From Bacillus pumilus (GTDB lineage Bacteria > Bacillota > Bacilli > Bacillales > Bacillaceae): a DNA stretch of 64,000 nucleotides. Positions 35,486 through 43,287 of this stretch are shown piece by piece; within the stretch, counting starts at the first letter, position 1; every line of letters begins with the position of its first letter. A model generated the notes under the pieces. It did no database searches, had not been told where the DNA came from, and saw only the letters and a program-made list of their open reading frames with translations. The DNA lies in the NCBI RefSeq assembly GCF_003431975.1, contig NZ_CP027116.1, positions 496,001 through 560,000 on the forward strand. Reading direction: 5' to 3'. A program made the position numbers and the translations under genes.

Positions 35486-37645
35486 ATGAAGACATCTGAC
35501 TTTTTATTGAAACAAATTGCAACAGAATTAAAGCTTTCAACGAAACAAATTGAAAGTGTGATCAAGCTATTAGAGGATGGCAACACCGTCCCGTTTATTG
35601 CCCGTTACCGGAAAGAGCAGACAGGCTCACTGGATGAGGTGCAAATCCAAACCATTTCAGAGCGCTATACATATATCCAAAATGTCACGAACCGAAAAGA
35701 AGAAGTCATTCGTTTAATTGCTGAACAAGACAAACTGACGGACGAGTTAAAACAAAAAATTGAACAAGCTCATAAACTGCAAGAGGTCGAAGATTTATAC
35801 CGGCCATTCAAACAAAAGCGTAAAACAAAAGCGAATGTAGCCAAAGAAAAAGGGCTGGAGCCGCTGGCGGAATATATACTCACGCTGCCAAACGATGAGA
35901 TCGAGAAGAAGGCTGCTTCTTTTATCAACGAAGAAAAGGAAGTAACAAGTGTAGAAGAGGCGCTTGAAGGCGCGCAGCACATCATTGCTGAACAGCTGGC
36001 AGATGACCCTGATATGCGAAAATGGATTCGCAGTGAAACGTACCAAAAGGGCAGTCTTGTCACATCAGGAAAAGACACCGAGAGCGATGAGAAAAATGTG
36101 TATGAAATGTATTACGATTATCAAGAGCCGATAAAAAAAATTGTGCCCCATCGTGTACTGGCGGTCAACCGAGGCGAGAAAGAGGGCATTTTGAAAGCAG
36201 CCATCGAACCACCTGCTGAAAATATTCGTTTCTATCTCGACAAACAAGTCATCAAAGGCAAACCGACAACGGCGAGACCGTTTATTGAAGCGGCCATTGA
36301 TGATGCGTATAAACGGCTCATCCAGCCTTCAATCGAACGAGAAATACGAAAAGAACTGACAGAAAAAGCAGAAGAACAAGCCATTCATATTTTTGCTGAA
36401 AACTTAAGAAAACTGCTGCTACAGCCGCCGATGAAAGGGAAGCGTGTACTAGGAGTCGACCCCGCATTTCGTACAGGCTGTAAGCTAGCGGTCGTGGATG
36501 ATACGGGTAAAGTCCATCATATTGGCGTCATTTACCCGCATCCGCCTGTACAGAAAAAAGCGGAAGCGAAACAAAAAGTCAAAGAAATCATTCAATCATC
36601 TAACATCGAAGTCATTGCGATTGGAAACGGAACAGCTTCAAGAGAGACTGAACAATTCATCGCAGACTTGATCCAAGAGCTAGACCAGCCGGTTTCCTAT
36701 TTAATCGTCAATGAAGCAGGGGCAAGTGTTTACTCCGCATCTGCGCTGGCAAGAGAAGAGTTTCCAGACCTGCAAGTGGAAGAAAGAAGTGCCATTTCCA
36801 TCGCCAGAAGATTGCAAGACCCATTAGCAGAGCTCGTGAAAATTGATCCGAAATCTGTCGGTGTTGGGCAATATCAGCACGATGTGAGTCAAAAGCAATT
36901 AAACAGCTCTTTAACCTTTGTGGTGGAGACAGTCGTCAACCAAGTCGGTGTAAACGTCAATACAGCCTCACAGGCGCTGTTGCAATATGTGTCCGGTCTT
37001 TCAAAAGCCGTCGCAGGAAATATCGTCAAGCGCCGCGAAGAGATTGGGAGATTCACAAGCAGAAAAGAGTTAAAGGATATCCCAAGACTTGGGGCCAAAA
37101 CTTATGAACAGTGTATCGGCTTCCTGCGCATTGCAGATGGACAAGATCCACTTGATCGTACAGGCATTCACCCAGAGAGCTACAAAGAAACAAAACAGTT
37201 CTTACGCATGATTAAGATGACGCCAGATGATCTTGGTACAGAGCAGTTAAAAGAGAAAATCGCCGAGGTCAAACTGGACGAAGCCGCACAGCAGCTTGAC
37301 ATTGGTACAATTACCCTCCAGGATATCATCGATCAATTGACAAGACCTGAGCGTGATCCGCGCGATGAAGTACCGAAACCTCTTTTAAAAACGGATGTGT
37401 TGAAATTGGAGGACTTAAAGCAAGGAATGGAGCTGCAAGGAACGGTGAGAAACGTTGTAGACTTCGGCGCTTTTGTTGATATTGGTGTAAAGCAAGACGG
37501 GCTTGTACATATTTCAAAGCTAAGTAACCGTTTTGTGAAGCATCCGCTGGACGTTGTGTCAGTAGGCGATATTGTCACTGTATGGGTGGACTCTGTTGAC
37601 CAGGCAAAAGGCCGCGTTGCCCTCTCCATGCTGAAACCAGAGTAA
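35486..37645 (+). CDS. tex: Tex family transcription accessory RNA-binding protein (YdcI)
   Basis: 719 residues. Domains: helical Tex N-terminal region (about 5-190), YqgF/RNase H-like domain (VLGVDPAFRTGCKLAVVDDTG, about 325-450), helix-hairpin-helix pair (about 490-560) and C-terminal S1 RNA-binding domain (ELQGTVRNVVDFGAFVDIGV, about 643-712). Acts with RNA polymerase and RNA in the cytoplasm; the exact role in Bacillus is open. ATG 35486 is preferred since GAGAGG lies nine bases upstream; ATG 35477 is too close to it. Confidence 0.93.
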   Translation: MKTSDFLLKQIATELKLSTKQIESVIKLLEDGNTVPFIARYRKEQTGSLDEVQIQTISERYTYIQNVTNRKEEVIRLIAEQDKLTDELKQKIEQAHKLQEVEDLYRPFKQKRKTKANVAKEKGLEPLAEYILTLPNDEIEKKAASFINEEKEVTSVEEALEGAQHIIAEQLADDPDMRKWIRSETYQKGSLVTSGKDTESDEKNVYEMYYDYQEPIKKIVPHRVLAVNRGEKEGILKAAIEPPAENIRFYLDKQVIKGKPTTARPFIEAAIDDAYKRLIQPSIEREIRKELTEKAEEQAIHIFAENLRKLLLQPPMKGKRVLGVDPAFRTGCKLAVVDDTGKVHHIGVIYPHPPVQKKAEAKQKVKEIIQSSNIEVIAIGNGTASRETEQFIADLIQELDQPVSYLIVNEAGASVYSASALAREEFPDLQVEERSAISIARRLQDPLAELVKIDPKSVGVGQYQHDVSQKQLNSSLTFVVETVVNQVGVNVNTASQALLQYVSGLSKAVAGNIVKRREEIGRFTSRKELKDIPRLGAKTYEQCIGFLRIADGQDPLDRTGIHPESYKETKQFLRMIKMTPDDLGTEQLKEKIAEVKLDEAAQQLDIGTITLQDIIDQLTRPERDPRDEVPKPLLKTDVLKLEDLKQGMELQGTVRNVVDFGAFVDIGVKQDGLVHISKLSNRFVKHPLDVVSVGDIVTVWVDSVDQAKGRVALSMLKPE

Positions 37646-37649
37646 AACA

Positions 37650-37684
37650 AAAAACGAGGCGCACCTCAGGATGGGGTGTGCCTT
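37650..37684 (-). terminator. Terminator of cmpA, overlapping its last codons
   Basis: On the minus strand GGCACACC / GGTGCGCC hairpin, then CTCGTTTTTTG. The hairpin contains the stop codon. It may also stop tex transcription, although the + strand tail is not T-rich. Confidence 0.65.
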
Positions 37685-37800
37685 GATGTGACTGAATGTT
37701 TTTTTCTATAGAAGTACCAGCATTGATTCAGCAACTTGATTTGGTAATGATTTTTTTCAAAAAAAGCCTTCTGCATCTGATTTTTCAGCCAGTTGGGCAT
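37666..37800 (-). CDS. cmpA: Cortex morphogenetic protein CmpA
   Basis: 44 residues, too short for ordinary ORF lists. The first 36 residues (PNWLKNQMQKAFFEKNHYQ, IKLLNQCWYFYRKKHS) closely match the 37-residue B. subtilis CmpA as I recall it. CmpA is made in the mother cell during sporulation and, with ClpXP, removes misassembled SpoIVA, a checkpoint between coat and cortex formation. AAAGGAGGAATGGGCG precedes ATG 37800. This copy has about seven extra C-terminal residues (TSRHTPS). It is convergent with tex and divergent from ydcK. Confidence 0.92.
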   Translation of the reverse strand: MPNWLKNQMQKAFFEKNHYQIKLLNQCWYFYRKKHSVTSRHTPS

Positions 37801-37899
37801 CGCCCATTCCTCCTTTGATCGAAACAGTGGGTGTACCTTCAATGTATGCGAAGGGGAAATTGTCCTGTTCGAGGTTTTTATAGAAAGGAACGATCTTGA

Positions 37900-38373
37900 T
37901 TGAACGAGAGAGAGTTACAGCAGTTGACCGAGCACATTTCCGACCAGTTCTTTGGTAAAGCATTCCGCCATCAGGCTGTTTTTAATGACCGTCTCAAAAC
38001 GACAGGCGGGCGGTATTTACTTGGAACACACAATATCGAGATAAACCGCCAATACTTAGAGGAACATGGACGAGAAGAATTAATCGGAATCATTAAGCAT
38101 GAGCTGTGTCATTATCACTTGCACCTTGAGGGAAAAGGCTATCAGCATCGTGACCGTTCCTTTAAAGAGTTATTAAAACAAGTAGGAGCCCCGCGATTTT
38201 GTACACCGCTCAAGACTGTACGAAATAAGCGGCGTGTACAAAAACGTCATGAATATGTCTGCACAGGATGCGGTCAGTATTTTATTAGGAAAAGACGGTT
38301 TGATACCTCTCGTTATGTGTGCGGCGTCTGCAAAGGGAAATTAAAATGGCAGCGTACCATCGATTCAGAATGA
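37900..38373 (+). CDS. ydcK: SprT-like zinc protein YdcK
   Basis: 157 residues. The SprT metalloprotease-like motif [14 protein letters not shown] (about 67-80) carries two zinc His and a Glu, and the C-terminus has a zinc ribbon with Cys pairs CTGCG and CGVCKG. TTG 37900 follows GAAAGGAACGATC. The family fold suggests a DNA- or protein-associated protease, but activity in Bacillus is unproven. Confidence 0.85.
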   Translation: MNERELQQLTEHISDQFFGKAFRHQAVFNDRLKTTGGRYLLGTHNIEINRQYLEEHGREELIGIIKHELCHYHLHLEGKGYQHRDRSFKELLKQVGAPRFCTPLKTVRNKRRVQKRHEYVCTGCGQYFIRKRRFDTSRYVCGVCKGKLKWQRTIDSE

Positions 38374-38406
38374 AAAGCATTCCTATATGGGGATGCTTTT
38401 TTTGTT
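38373..38406 (+). terminator. Terminator of ydcK
   Basis: AAAAGCATTCC / GGGATGCTTTT hairpin with T-run, directly at the stop codon. Confidence 0.85.
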
Positions 38407-38453
38407 TTCAATAAACCGATCATCGTGATATGTAGCAGATGAAGTAGACATAT

Positions 38454-38489
38454 TGAGACAAATAGAGACGCAAGTCTCATTTTGTCTCT
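38454..38489 (+). promoter_or_regulatory. Probable AcoR upstream activator site
   Basis: Two 16-bp arms in inverted orientation, TGAGACAAATAGAGAC and GTCTCATTTTGTCTCT, separated by GCAA; the second arm reversed differs from the first at 3 positions. It lies about 55-90 bp upstream of the sigma-54 promoter, the usual place for an enhancer-binding activator. Confidence 0.65.
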
Positions 38490-38541
38490 TTTTGCATCAG
38501 TGTGAATCGTTCAAAAACCTAAGTTTTCAAGGGTCATGATG

Positions 38542-38557
38542 TTGGCACGTTTTTTGC
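38542..38557 (+). promoter_or_regulatory. Sigma-54 (SigL) -24/-12 promoter of acoABCL
   Basis: TTGGCAC, five bases, TTGC: full match to the TTGGCACNNNNNTTGC consensus. Confidence 0.93.
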
Positions 38558-38599
38558 TTATAGATAAATGCAAGCAAAAAAGATAGGAGGTTTTACCAT

Positions 38600-39577
38600 A
38601 TGGAAATGGCACTCACAAAAGAAAAGGCCGTTTGGATGTATCAAAAAATGCAGGAAATTCGCCAATTTGAAGATCAAGTACACACACTTTTTACAAAAGG
38701 AATCTTGCCGGGCTTTGTCCATCTTTATGCTGGCGAAGAAGCTGTTGCTGTAGGAGTCTGCGCTCACTTGAATGAAAAAGACAGTATAACAAGTACCCAC
38801 CGTGGCCACGGCCATTGTATAGCGAAAGGCTGTGATCTAAAAGGAATGATGGCAGAAATCTATGGAAAAGCCACAGGTCTTTGTAAAGGAAAAGGTGGGT
38901 CGATGCATATTGCGGATTTTGATAAAGGAATGCTCGGTGCCAACGGAATTGTTGGAGGTGGTTTCCCACTTGCGTGCGGAGCGGCTCTCACGGCTAAATA
39001 TAAAAAGACAGATAATGTAAGCGTTTGCTTTTTTGGGGATGGTGCAAACAATCAAGGGACTTTTCACGAAGGAATCAATCTTGCAGCCATTTGGAAACTG
39101 CCAGTCATTTTCATTGCTGAAAACAATGGTTACGGGGAAGCGACGCCATTTTCCTATGCTTCAAGCTGCAAATCGATTGTGGATCGAGCCGCCAGTTATG
39201 GCATTCCGGGTATTCAAGTAGATGGAAAAGATGTGACAGCCGTTTACCAAGCCGCAGAACAAGCGATAGAACGAGCAAAAAATGGAGAAGGTCCGACATT
39301 GATTGAATGCATGACATACCGTAATTATGGTCATTTTGAAGGAGATGCTCAGCGATACAAAACCAATCAAGAAAAAACAGAACACCAAGAAGAGAGAGAT
39401 GCTATCGCTCTTTTTAAAAATGAATTATTAAAGAAGCAGGTGCTGACGAATCACGAGATATCAAGTATTGAAGCGGCTGTAGCAGAAGCGATAGATGAAG
39501 CCGTTACATTCAGTGAAGAAAGTGAGTACCCAGATCATACTGAATTACTGACCGGTGTGTATGTTTCGTATCAATAA
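38600..39577 (+). CDS. acoA: Acetoin dehydrogenase E1 alpha subunit AcoA
   Basis: 325 residues. ThDP-dependent E1 alpha subunit of the acetoin dehydrogenase complex, which splits acetoin to acetaldehyde and acetyl-CoA. ThDP motif FFGDGANNQGTFHEGINLAA (about 140-159) continuing to AENNGYGEATP. First gene of the aco operon; ATG 38600 follows AGGAGGTTTTACCAT. AcoB follows after 20 bp. Confidence 0.95.
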   Translation: MEMALTKEKAVWMYQKMQEIRQFEDQVHTLFTKGILPGFVHLYAGEEAVAVGVCAHLNEKDSITSTHRGHGHCIAKGCDLKGMMAEIYGKATGLCKGKGGSMHIADFDKGMLGANGIVGGGFPLACGAALTAKYKKTDNVSVCFFGDGANNQGTFHEGINLAAIWKLPVIFIAENNGYGEATPFSYASSCKSIVDRAASYGIPGIQVDGKDVTAVYQAAEQAIERAKNGEGPTLIECMTYRNYGHFEGDAQRYKTNQEKTEHQEERDAIALFKNELLKKQVLTNHEISSIEAAVAEAIDEAVTFSEESEYPDHTELLTGVYVSYQ

Positions 39578-39597
39578 ATCATAAAGGGGAGAGAAAA

Positions 39598-40635
39598 ATG
39601 ACAAGAGAAATCAGCATGTCTAGTGCTTTGAATGAAGCGTTAAAACTGGCAATGAGAAGAGATGAAGATGTCATTTTAATGGGGGAAGATGTTGCGGGAG
39701 GCGCTCATGTTGATCATTTACAGGATGATGAAGCATGGGGCGGAGTTCTTGGTGTAACGAAAGGAATCGTACAGGAGTTTGGACGTGAGCGTGTTCTTGA
39801 CACACCGATTAGCGAAGCTGGCTATGTAGGCGCAGCCATGGCAGCTGCTTCAACAGGGCTAAGACCAATTGCGGAGCTCATGTTTAATGATTTTATCGGT
39901 ACTTGTCTGGACCAAGTGCTGAACCAAGGAGCAAAATTTCGATACATGTTTGGCGGAAAAGCAGAGGTGCCGATCACGATTAGAACGACACATGGGGCGG
40001 GTTTTCGAGCAGCAGCCCAGCATTCGCAAAGCTTGTATGCACTGTTTACAAGCATCCCGGGGTTAAAAGTGGTTGTGCCTTCATCACCTTATGATGCCAA
40101 AGGGCTGCTGCTGGCGGCAATTGAGGATCAGGACCCTGTCATCTTTTTTGAAGACAAAACGCTCTACAATATGACAGGAGATGTACCAGAGAAATATTAC
40201 ACGCTGCCGATTGGTAAAGCAGATGTGAAGAGAGAAGGCTCAGACGTGACCATCTTTGCAGTAGGCAAACAAGTGTATACAGCACTCGAAGCGGCAGAAG
40301 AGTTAGCTGCACATGGTATTGAAGCGGAAGTGATTGATCCAAGAAGCTTGTCGCCGCTCGACGAAGAGGCCATTCTGACTTCGGTAGAAAAAACGAATCG
40401 GCTTGTCATTGTGGATGAAGCAAATCCAAGGTGCGGAATCGCCGCAGACATCTCGTCGTTGGTTGCAGATAAAGGATTCGATTTACTTGACGCGCCAATC
40501 AAAAAAGTAACGGCTCCTCATACACCGGTACCATTTTCACCACCTCTTGAAGATATATACTTGCCAACACCTGATAAGGTTGTGAACACTGTATTAGAGA
40601 TGGTTGGCAAGAGTCACGACAAGATCTTGAACTAA
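39598..40635 (+). CDS. acoB: Acetoin dehydrogenase E1 beta subunit AcoB
   Basis: 345 residues. Transketolase-like pyrimidine-binding domain (about 1-185; ILMGEDVAGG, DTPISEAGYVGAAMAAA) and C-terminal transketolase domain (about 200-330; VIDPRSLSPLDEEAI, VDEANPRCGIAADI). It forms the heterotetrameric E1 with AcoA. Behind GGGGAGAGAAAA. Confidence 0.95.
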   Translation: MTREISMSSALNEALKLAMRRDEDVILMGEDVAGGAHVDHLQDDEAWGGVLGVTKGIVQEFGRERVLDTPISEAGYVGAAMAAASTGLRPIAELMFNDFIGTCLDQVLNQGAKFRYMFGGKAEVPITIRTTHGAGFRAAAQHSQSLYALFTSIPGLKVVVPSSPYDAKGLLLAAIEDQDPVIFFEDKTLYNMTGDVPEKYYTLPIGKADVKREGSDVTIFAVGKQVYTALEAAEELAAHGIEAEVIDPRSLSPLDEEAILTSVEKTNRLVIVDEANPRCGIAADISSLVADKGFDLLDAPIKKVTAPHTPVPFSPPLEDIYLPTPDKVVNTVLEMVGKSHDKILN

Positions 40636-40652
40636 AGAAAGGAGAGAGGAAA

Positions 40653-41783
40653 ATGGCTGTCGAGGTTGTAATGCCTAAATTGGGTATGTCGATGAAAGAA
40701 GGAACGGTATCTGTCTGGAATAAAGATGTCGGAGAGACCGTAAATAAAGGGGAAAGGATCGCAAGCATTAACTCTGAAAAAATTGAAATGGAAATCGAAT
40801 CACCTGCTGAAGGAACCATATTGGATATAAAAGTGTCTGAGGGAGAAGGTGTACCACCTGGCACGGTCATTTGCTATATCGGTGAAGGAAATGAACAGGT
40901 GGAGGAAAAGAAAGAAAAAGACGTGCAGCCAAAACCGAAGAAAGAGAGAAAGAAAATCTCCCCTGTTGCTCGTAAAATGGCAAATAGTGCAAACCTAGAT
41001 ATTGATACGCTGGTGGGGACAGGACCAGGTGGAAGAATTACGAAAGAGGATGTGCTTCTTGCACTTCCTAAACAGACAGAGAAAAAGCAAAATGAAACAG
41101 AGCATCAGCCTGTTAATATGATGAGGAAAACAATTGCGTCAAGGATGATGGAAAGTCTGCAAACAAGTGCACAATTAACCATTACGATGAAAGCGAACGT
41201 GACAAAACTTATATATTTACAGCATCAGATGAATGAAACAGCCATAGCACGTTACGATACAAAATTGACCATTACTGATTTTGTAGCCAAAGCAGCCATT
41301 CTTTCATTACTAGAACATCCTGCGATGAACAGTCAATATCATAACAGACATGTGGAAACCTTTGAGAATGTTCATCTTGGGATCGCTGCTGCTTTAGATA
41401 ACGGATTGGCTGTACCGGTCATTCGGCATGCAGAGCGGTTAACGCTAATAGAGCTAGCCAAAAGCATTAAATTGTATGGCAAAAAAGCGCGTGAAGGAAA
41501 ACTCCTCCATGATGAAATCAAAGGTTCAACCTTTACGATCACCAACCTTGGCGCCTATGGCGTAGAGTATTTCACGCCAATTTTGAATCCGCCGGAAGCG
41601 GGTATCCTTGGCATCGGCACAATGTATGAAACCCCTGTTTATCGAGAAGATGAATTGTGCAAAGGAACCATCCTGCCACTTAGTCTTACGTTTGATCACC
41701 GTGTGCTGGACGGGGCGCCTGCATCCGCATTTTTATCAACAGTCAAAGCACATTTAGAAGAACCAATCTCCATTCTTTTATAG
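40653..41783 (+). CDS. acoC: Acetoin dehydrogenase E2 component AcoC (dihydrolipoamide acetyltransferase)
   Basis: 376 residues. Lipoyl domain (about 1-80) with the lipoylated Lys in NSEKIEMEIESPAEG, charged linker, peripheral subunit-binding domain (KISPVARKMANSANLDIDTL, about 105-140) and the catalytic acyltransferase domain ending with the active-site motif FDHRVLDGAPASAFL. It moves the acetyl group to CoA. Slightly shorter than my recollection of B. subtilis AcoC, the difference being in the linker. Confidence 0.94.
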   Translation: MAVEVVMPKLGMSMKEGTVSVWNKDVGETVNKGERIASINSEKIEMEIESPAEGTILDIKVSEGEGVPPGTVICYIGEGNEQVEEKKEKDVQPKPKKERKKISPVARKMANSANLDIDTLVGTGPGGRITKEDVLLALPKQTEKKQNETEHQPVNMMRKTIASRMMESLQTSAQLTITMKANVTKLIYLQHQMNETAIARYDTKLTITDFVAKAAILSLLEHPAMNSQYHNRHVETFENVHLGIAAALDNGLAVPVIRHAERLTLIELAKSIKLYGKKAREGKLLHDEIKGSTFTITNLGAYGVEYFTPILNPPEAGILGIGTMYETPVYREDELCKGTILPLSLTFDHRVLDGAPASAFLSTVKAHLEEPISILL

Positions 41784-41801
41784 GAAGAAGGTGAAAGTAC
41801 C

Positions 41802-43181
41802 ATGACACTGGTCATTATAGGAGGCGGACCAGCAGGTTATGTGGCGGCCATAACAGCCGCCCGTTTTGGCAGAGAGGTTGTGTTAGTTGATCAAGGTCAG
41901 CTGGGAGGGACCTGTCTCAATGAAGGGTGTATTCCCACTAAAGCACTTTTGCAAAGCGCCGATATGTATGAGCATGTGAAATCAGCTGTACATTTTGGAA
42001 TTCAGCCTTCAGAACATGAGCCTATTATTCAATGGGATACTGTTCAAAAACGAAAACAGGCAGTCGTCAAGCAGCTGACTGATGGCGTTCGCTATTTAAT
42101 GAATAAAAACAAAGTCAGTGTGTTGAATGGGAAGGCATCATTTCTATCGGCACATGAGCTATTGATAGAAAGTGAAGGGAACTCTGAAATCTTTCAAGCA
42201 AAACAAATCATTATTGCAACAGGGGCTGCGCCTGCTACGTTACCTTTTGCACCATTTGATGGAGAATGGATCATCCACAGTAAGGATGCCATGTCTCTTC
42301 CTTCGATACCAGATTCACTTTGTATTATTGGAGGAGGGGTAATCGGCTGTGAGTTTGCGAGCATATTTAGCAGGATGGGGACAAAGGTTGTCATGGTTGA
42401 ACGGGCAGTGCACATTTTACCTGAAGAAGATCGTGATATAGCACAATGTCTTCACGAGCAACTCGAAGAAACGGGTGTAGACATTTTGACGTCAGCCGTA
42501 GTCAAACAGCTTGATTCCTCTTCAAGAAAAATAGTGGTAGAGAAAAATCAAGGAGAGCGGCGTGAAATCCAGTCTGATCATTGCTTAGTGGCAATCGGCA
42601 GAACTCCGCAGCTTGGAGAGTTGAATCTTGATCAGGTTGGTATTGAATTTGACAGAAACGGAATCTACGTGAATGAACATATGCAAACGAATCTTCCGCA
42701 TATCTATGCATGTGGTGATGTGACAGGAGGCGTCCAGCTTGCTCATACTGCTTTTCATGAAGGAACGATTGCGGCATCACATGCATCAGGAGAACATGTC
42801 AAGGTCAATGAACAAGTGATTCCAAGGTGCATCTACACCTCTCCAGAAATCGCTAGTGTCGGTTTAAATGAAGAGAATGCTAGAAAACAACATGAGGAGA
42901 TTCGGATAGGGACATGTGCATTTTCTGCAAATGGAAAAGCGTTAATTTTAAATCAACCAGTTGGTCAAGTAAAGGTCATTGTAGAACCGAATTATCAAGA
43001 AATATTAGGTGTATCAATCATCGGACCGAATGCAACAGAACTGATTGGACAAGCGGCGGTGATGATGCATGCAGAGTTAACTCCTGATACATTAGAGCAG
43101 TTTATTGCGGCACATCCGACACTTTCAGAGGCAATACAAGAAGCCTTGCTGCAAACAATTGGACGGGCGGTGCACTGCTGA
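41802..43181 (+). CDS. acoL: Dihydrolipoamide dehydrogenase AcoL (E3)
   Basis: 459 residues. FAD-binding GGGPAGYVAAI (N-terminus), redox disulfide GGTCLNEGCIPTKALL (Cys pair about 39 and 44), NAD-binding GGGVIGCEFASIFSRMG, second FAD motif YACGDVTGG and the C-terminal His-Glu pair (AHPTLSEAIQEA). It reoxidises the lipoyl groups of AcoC. Last gene of the aco transcript; acoR follows after 106 bp. Confidence 0.94.
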   Translation: MTLVIIGGGPAGYVAAITAARFGREVVLVDQGQLGGTCLNEGCIPTKALLQSADMYEHVKSAVHFGIQPSEHEPIIQWDTVQKRKQAVVKQLTDGVRYLMNKNKVSVLNGKASFLSAHELLIESEGNSEIFQAKQIIIATGAAPATLPFAPFDGEWIIHSKDAMSLPSIPDSLCIIGGGVIGCEFASIFSRMGTKVVMVERAVHILPEEDRDIAQCLHEQLEETGVDILTSAVVKQLDSSSRKIVVEKNQGERREIQSDHCLVAIGRTPQLGELNLDQVGIEFDRNGIYVNEHMQTNLPHIYACGDVTGGVQLAHTAFHEGTIAASHASGEHVKVNEQVIPRCIYTSPEIASVGLNEENARKQHEEIRIGTCAFSANGKALILNQPVGQVKVIVEPNYQEILGVSIIGPNATELIGQAAVMMHAELTPDTLEQFIAAHPTLSEAIQEALLQTIGRAVHC

Positions 43182-43229
43182 GAGAGACTCTTTTTCTATC
43201 TGCCTGACTTAGTGGGTTAGCAACGTTAA

Positions 43230-43258
43230 TTGAAAGCGCTTTTATAATTATCTATAAT
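43230..43258 (+). promoter_or_regulatory. Sigma-A promoter of acoR overlapped by a cre site
   Basis: TTGAAA (43230-43235), 17-bp spacer, TATAAT (43253-43258). The cre-like TGAAAGCGCTTTTA (43231-43244) covers the -35 box, so CcpA bound there should block transcription. Confidence 0.8.
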
Positions 43259-43287
43259 GATGGAAAAGCCCCAGAGGAGAGGATGGA

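Noticed and set aside
37757..37963. 68-residue minus-strand frame overlapping the cmpA start
   Set aside because: It overlaps cmpA and the ydcK start in another frame; the cmpA frame is conserved and has the ribosome binding site.
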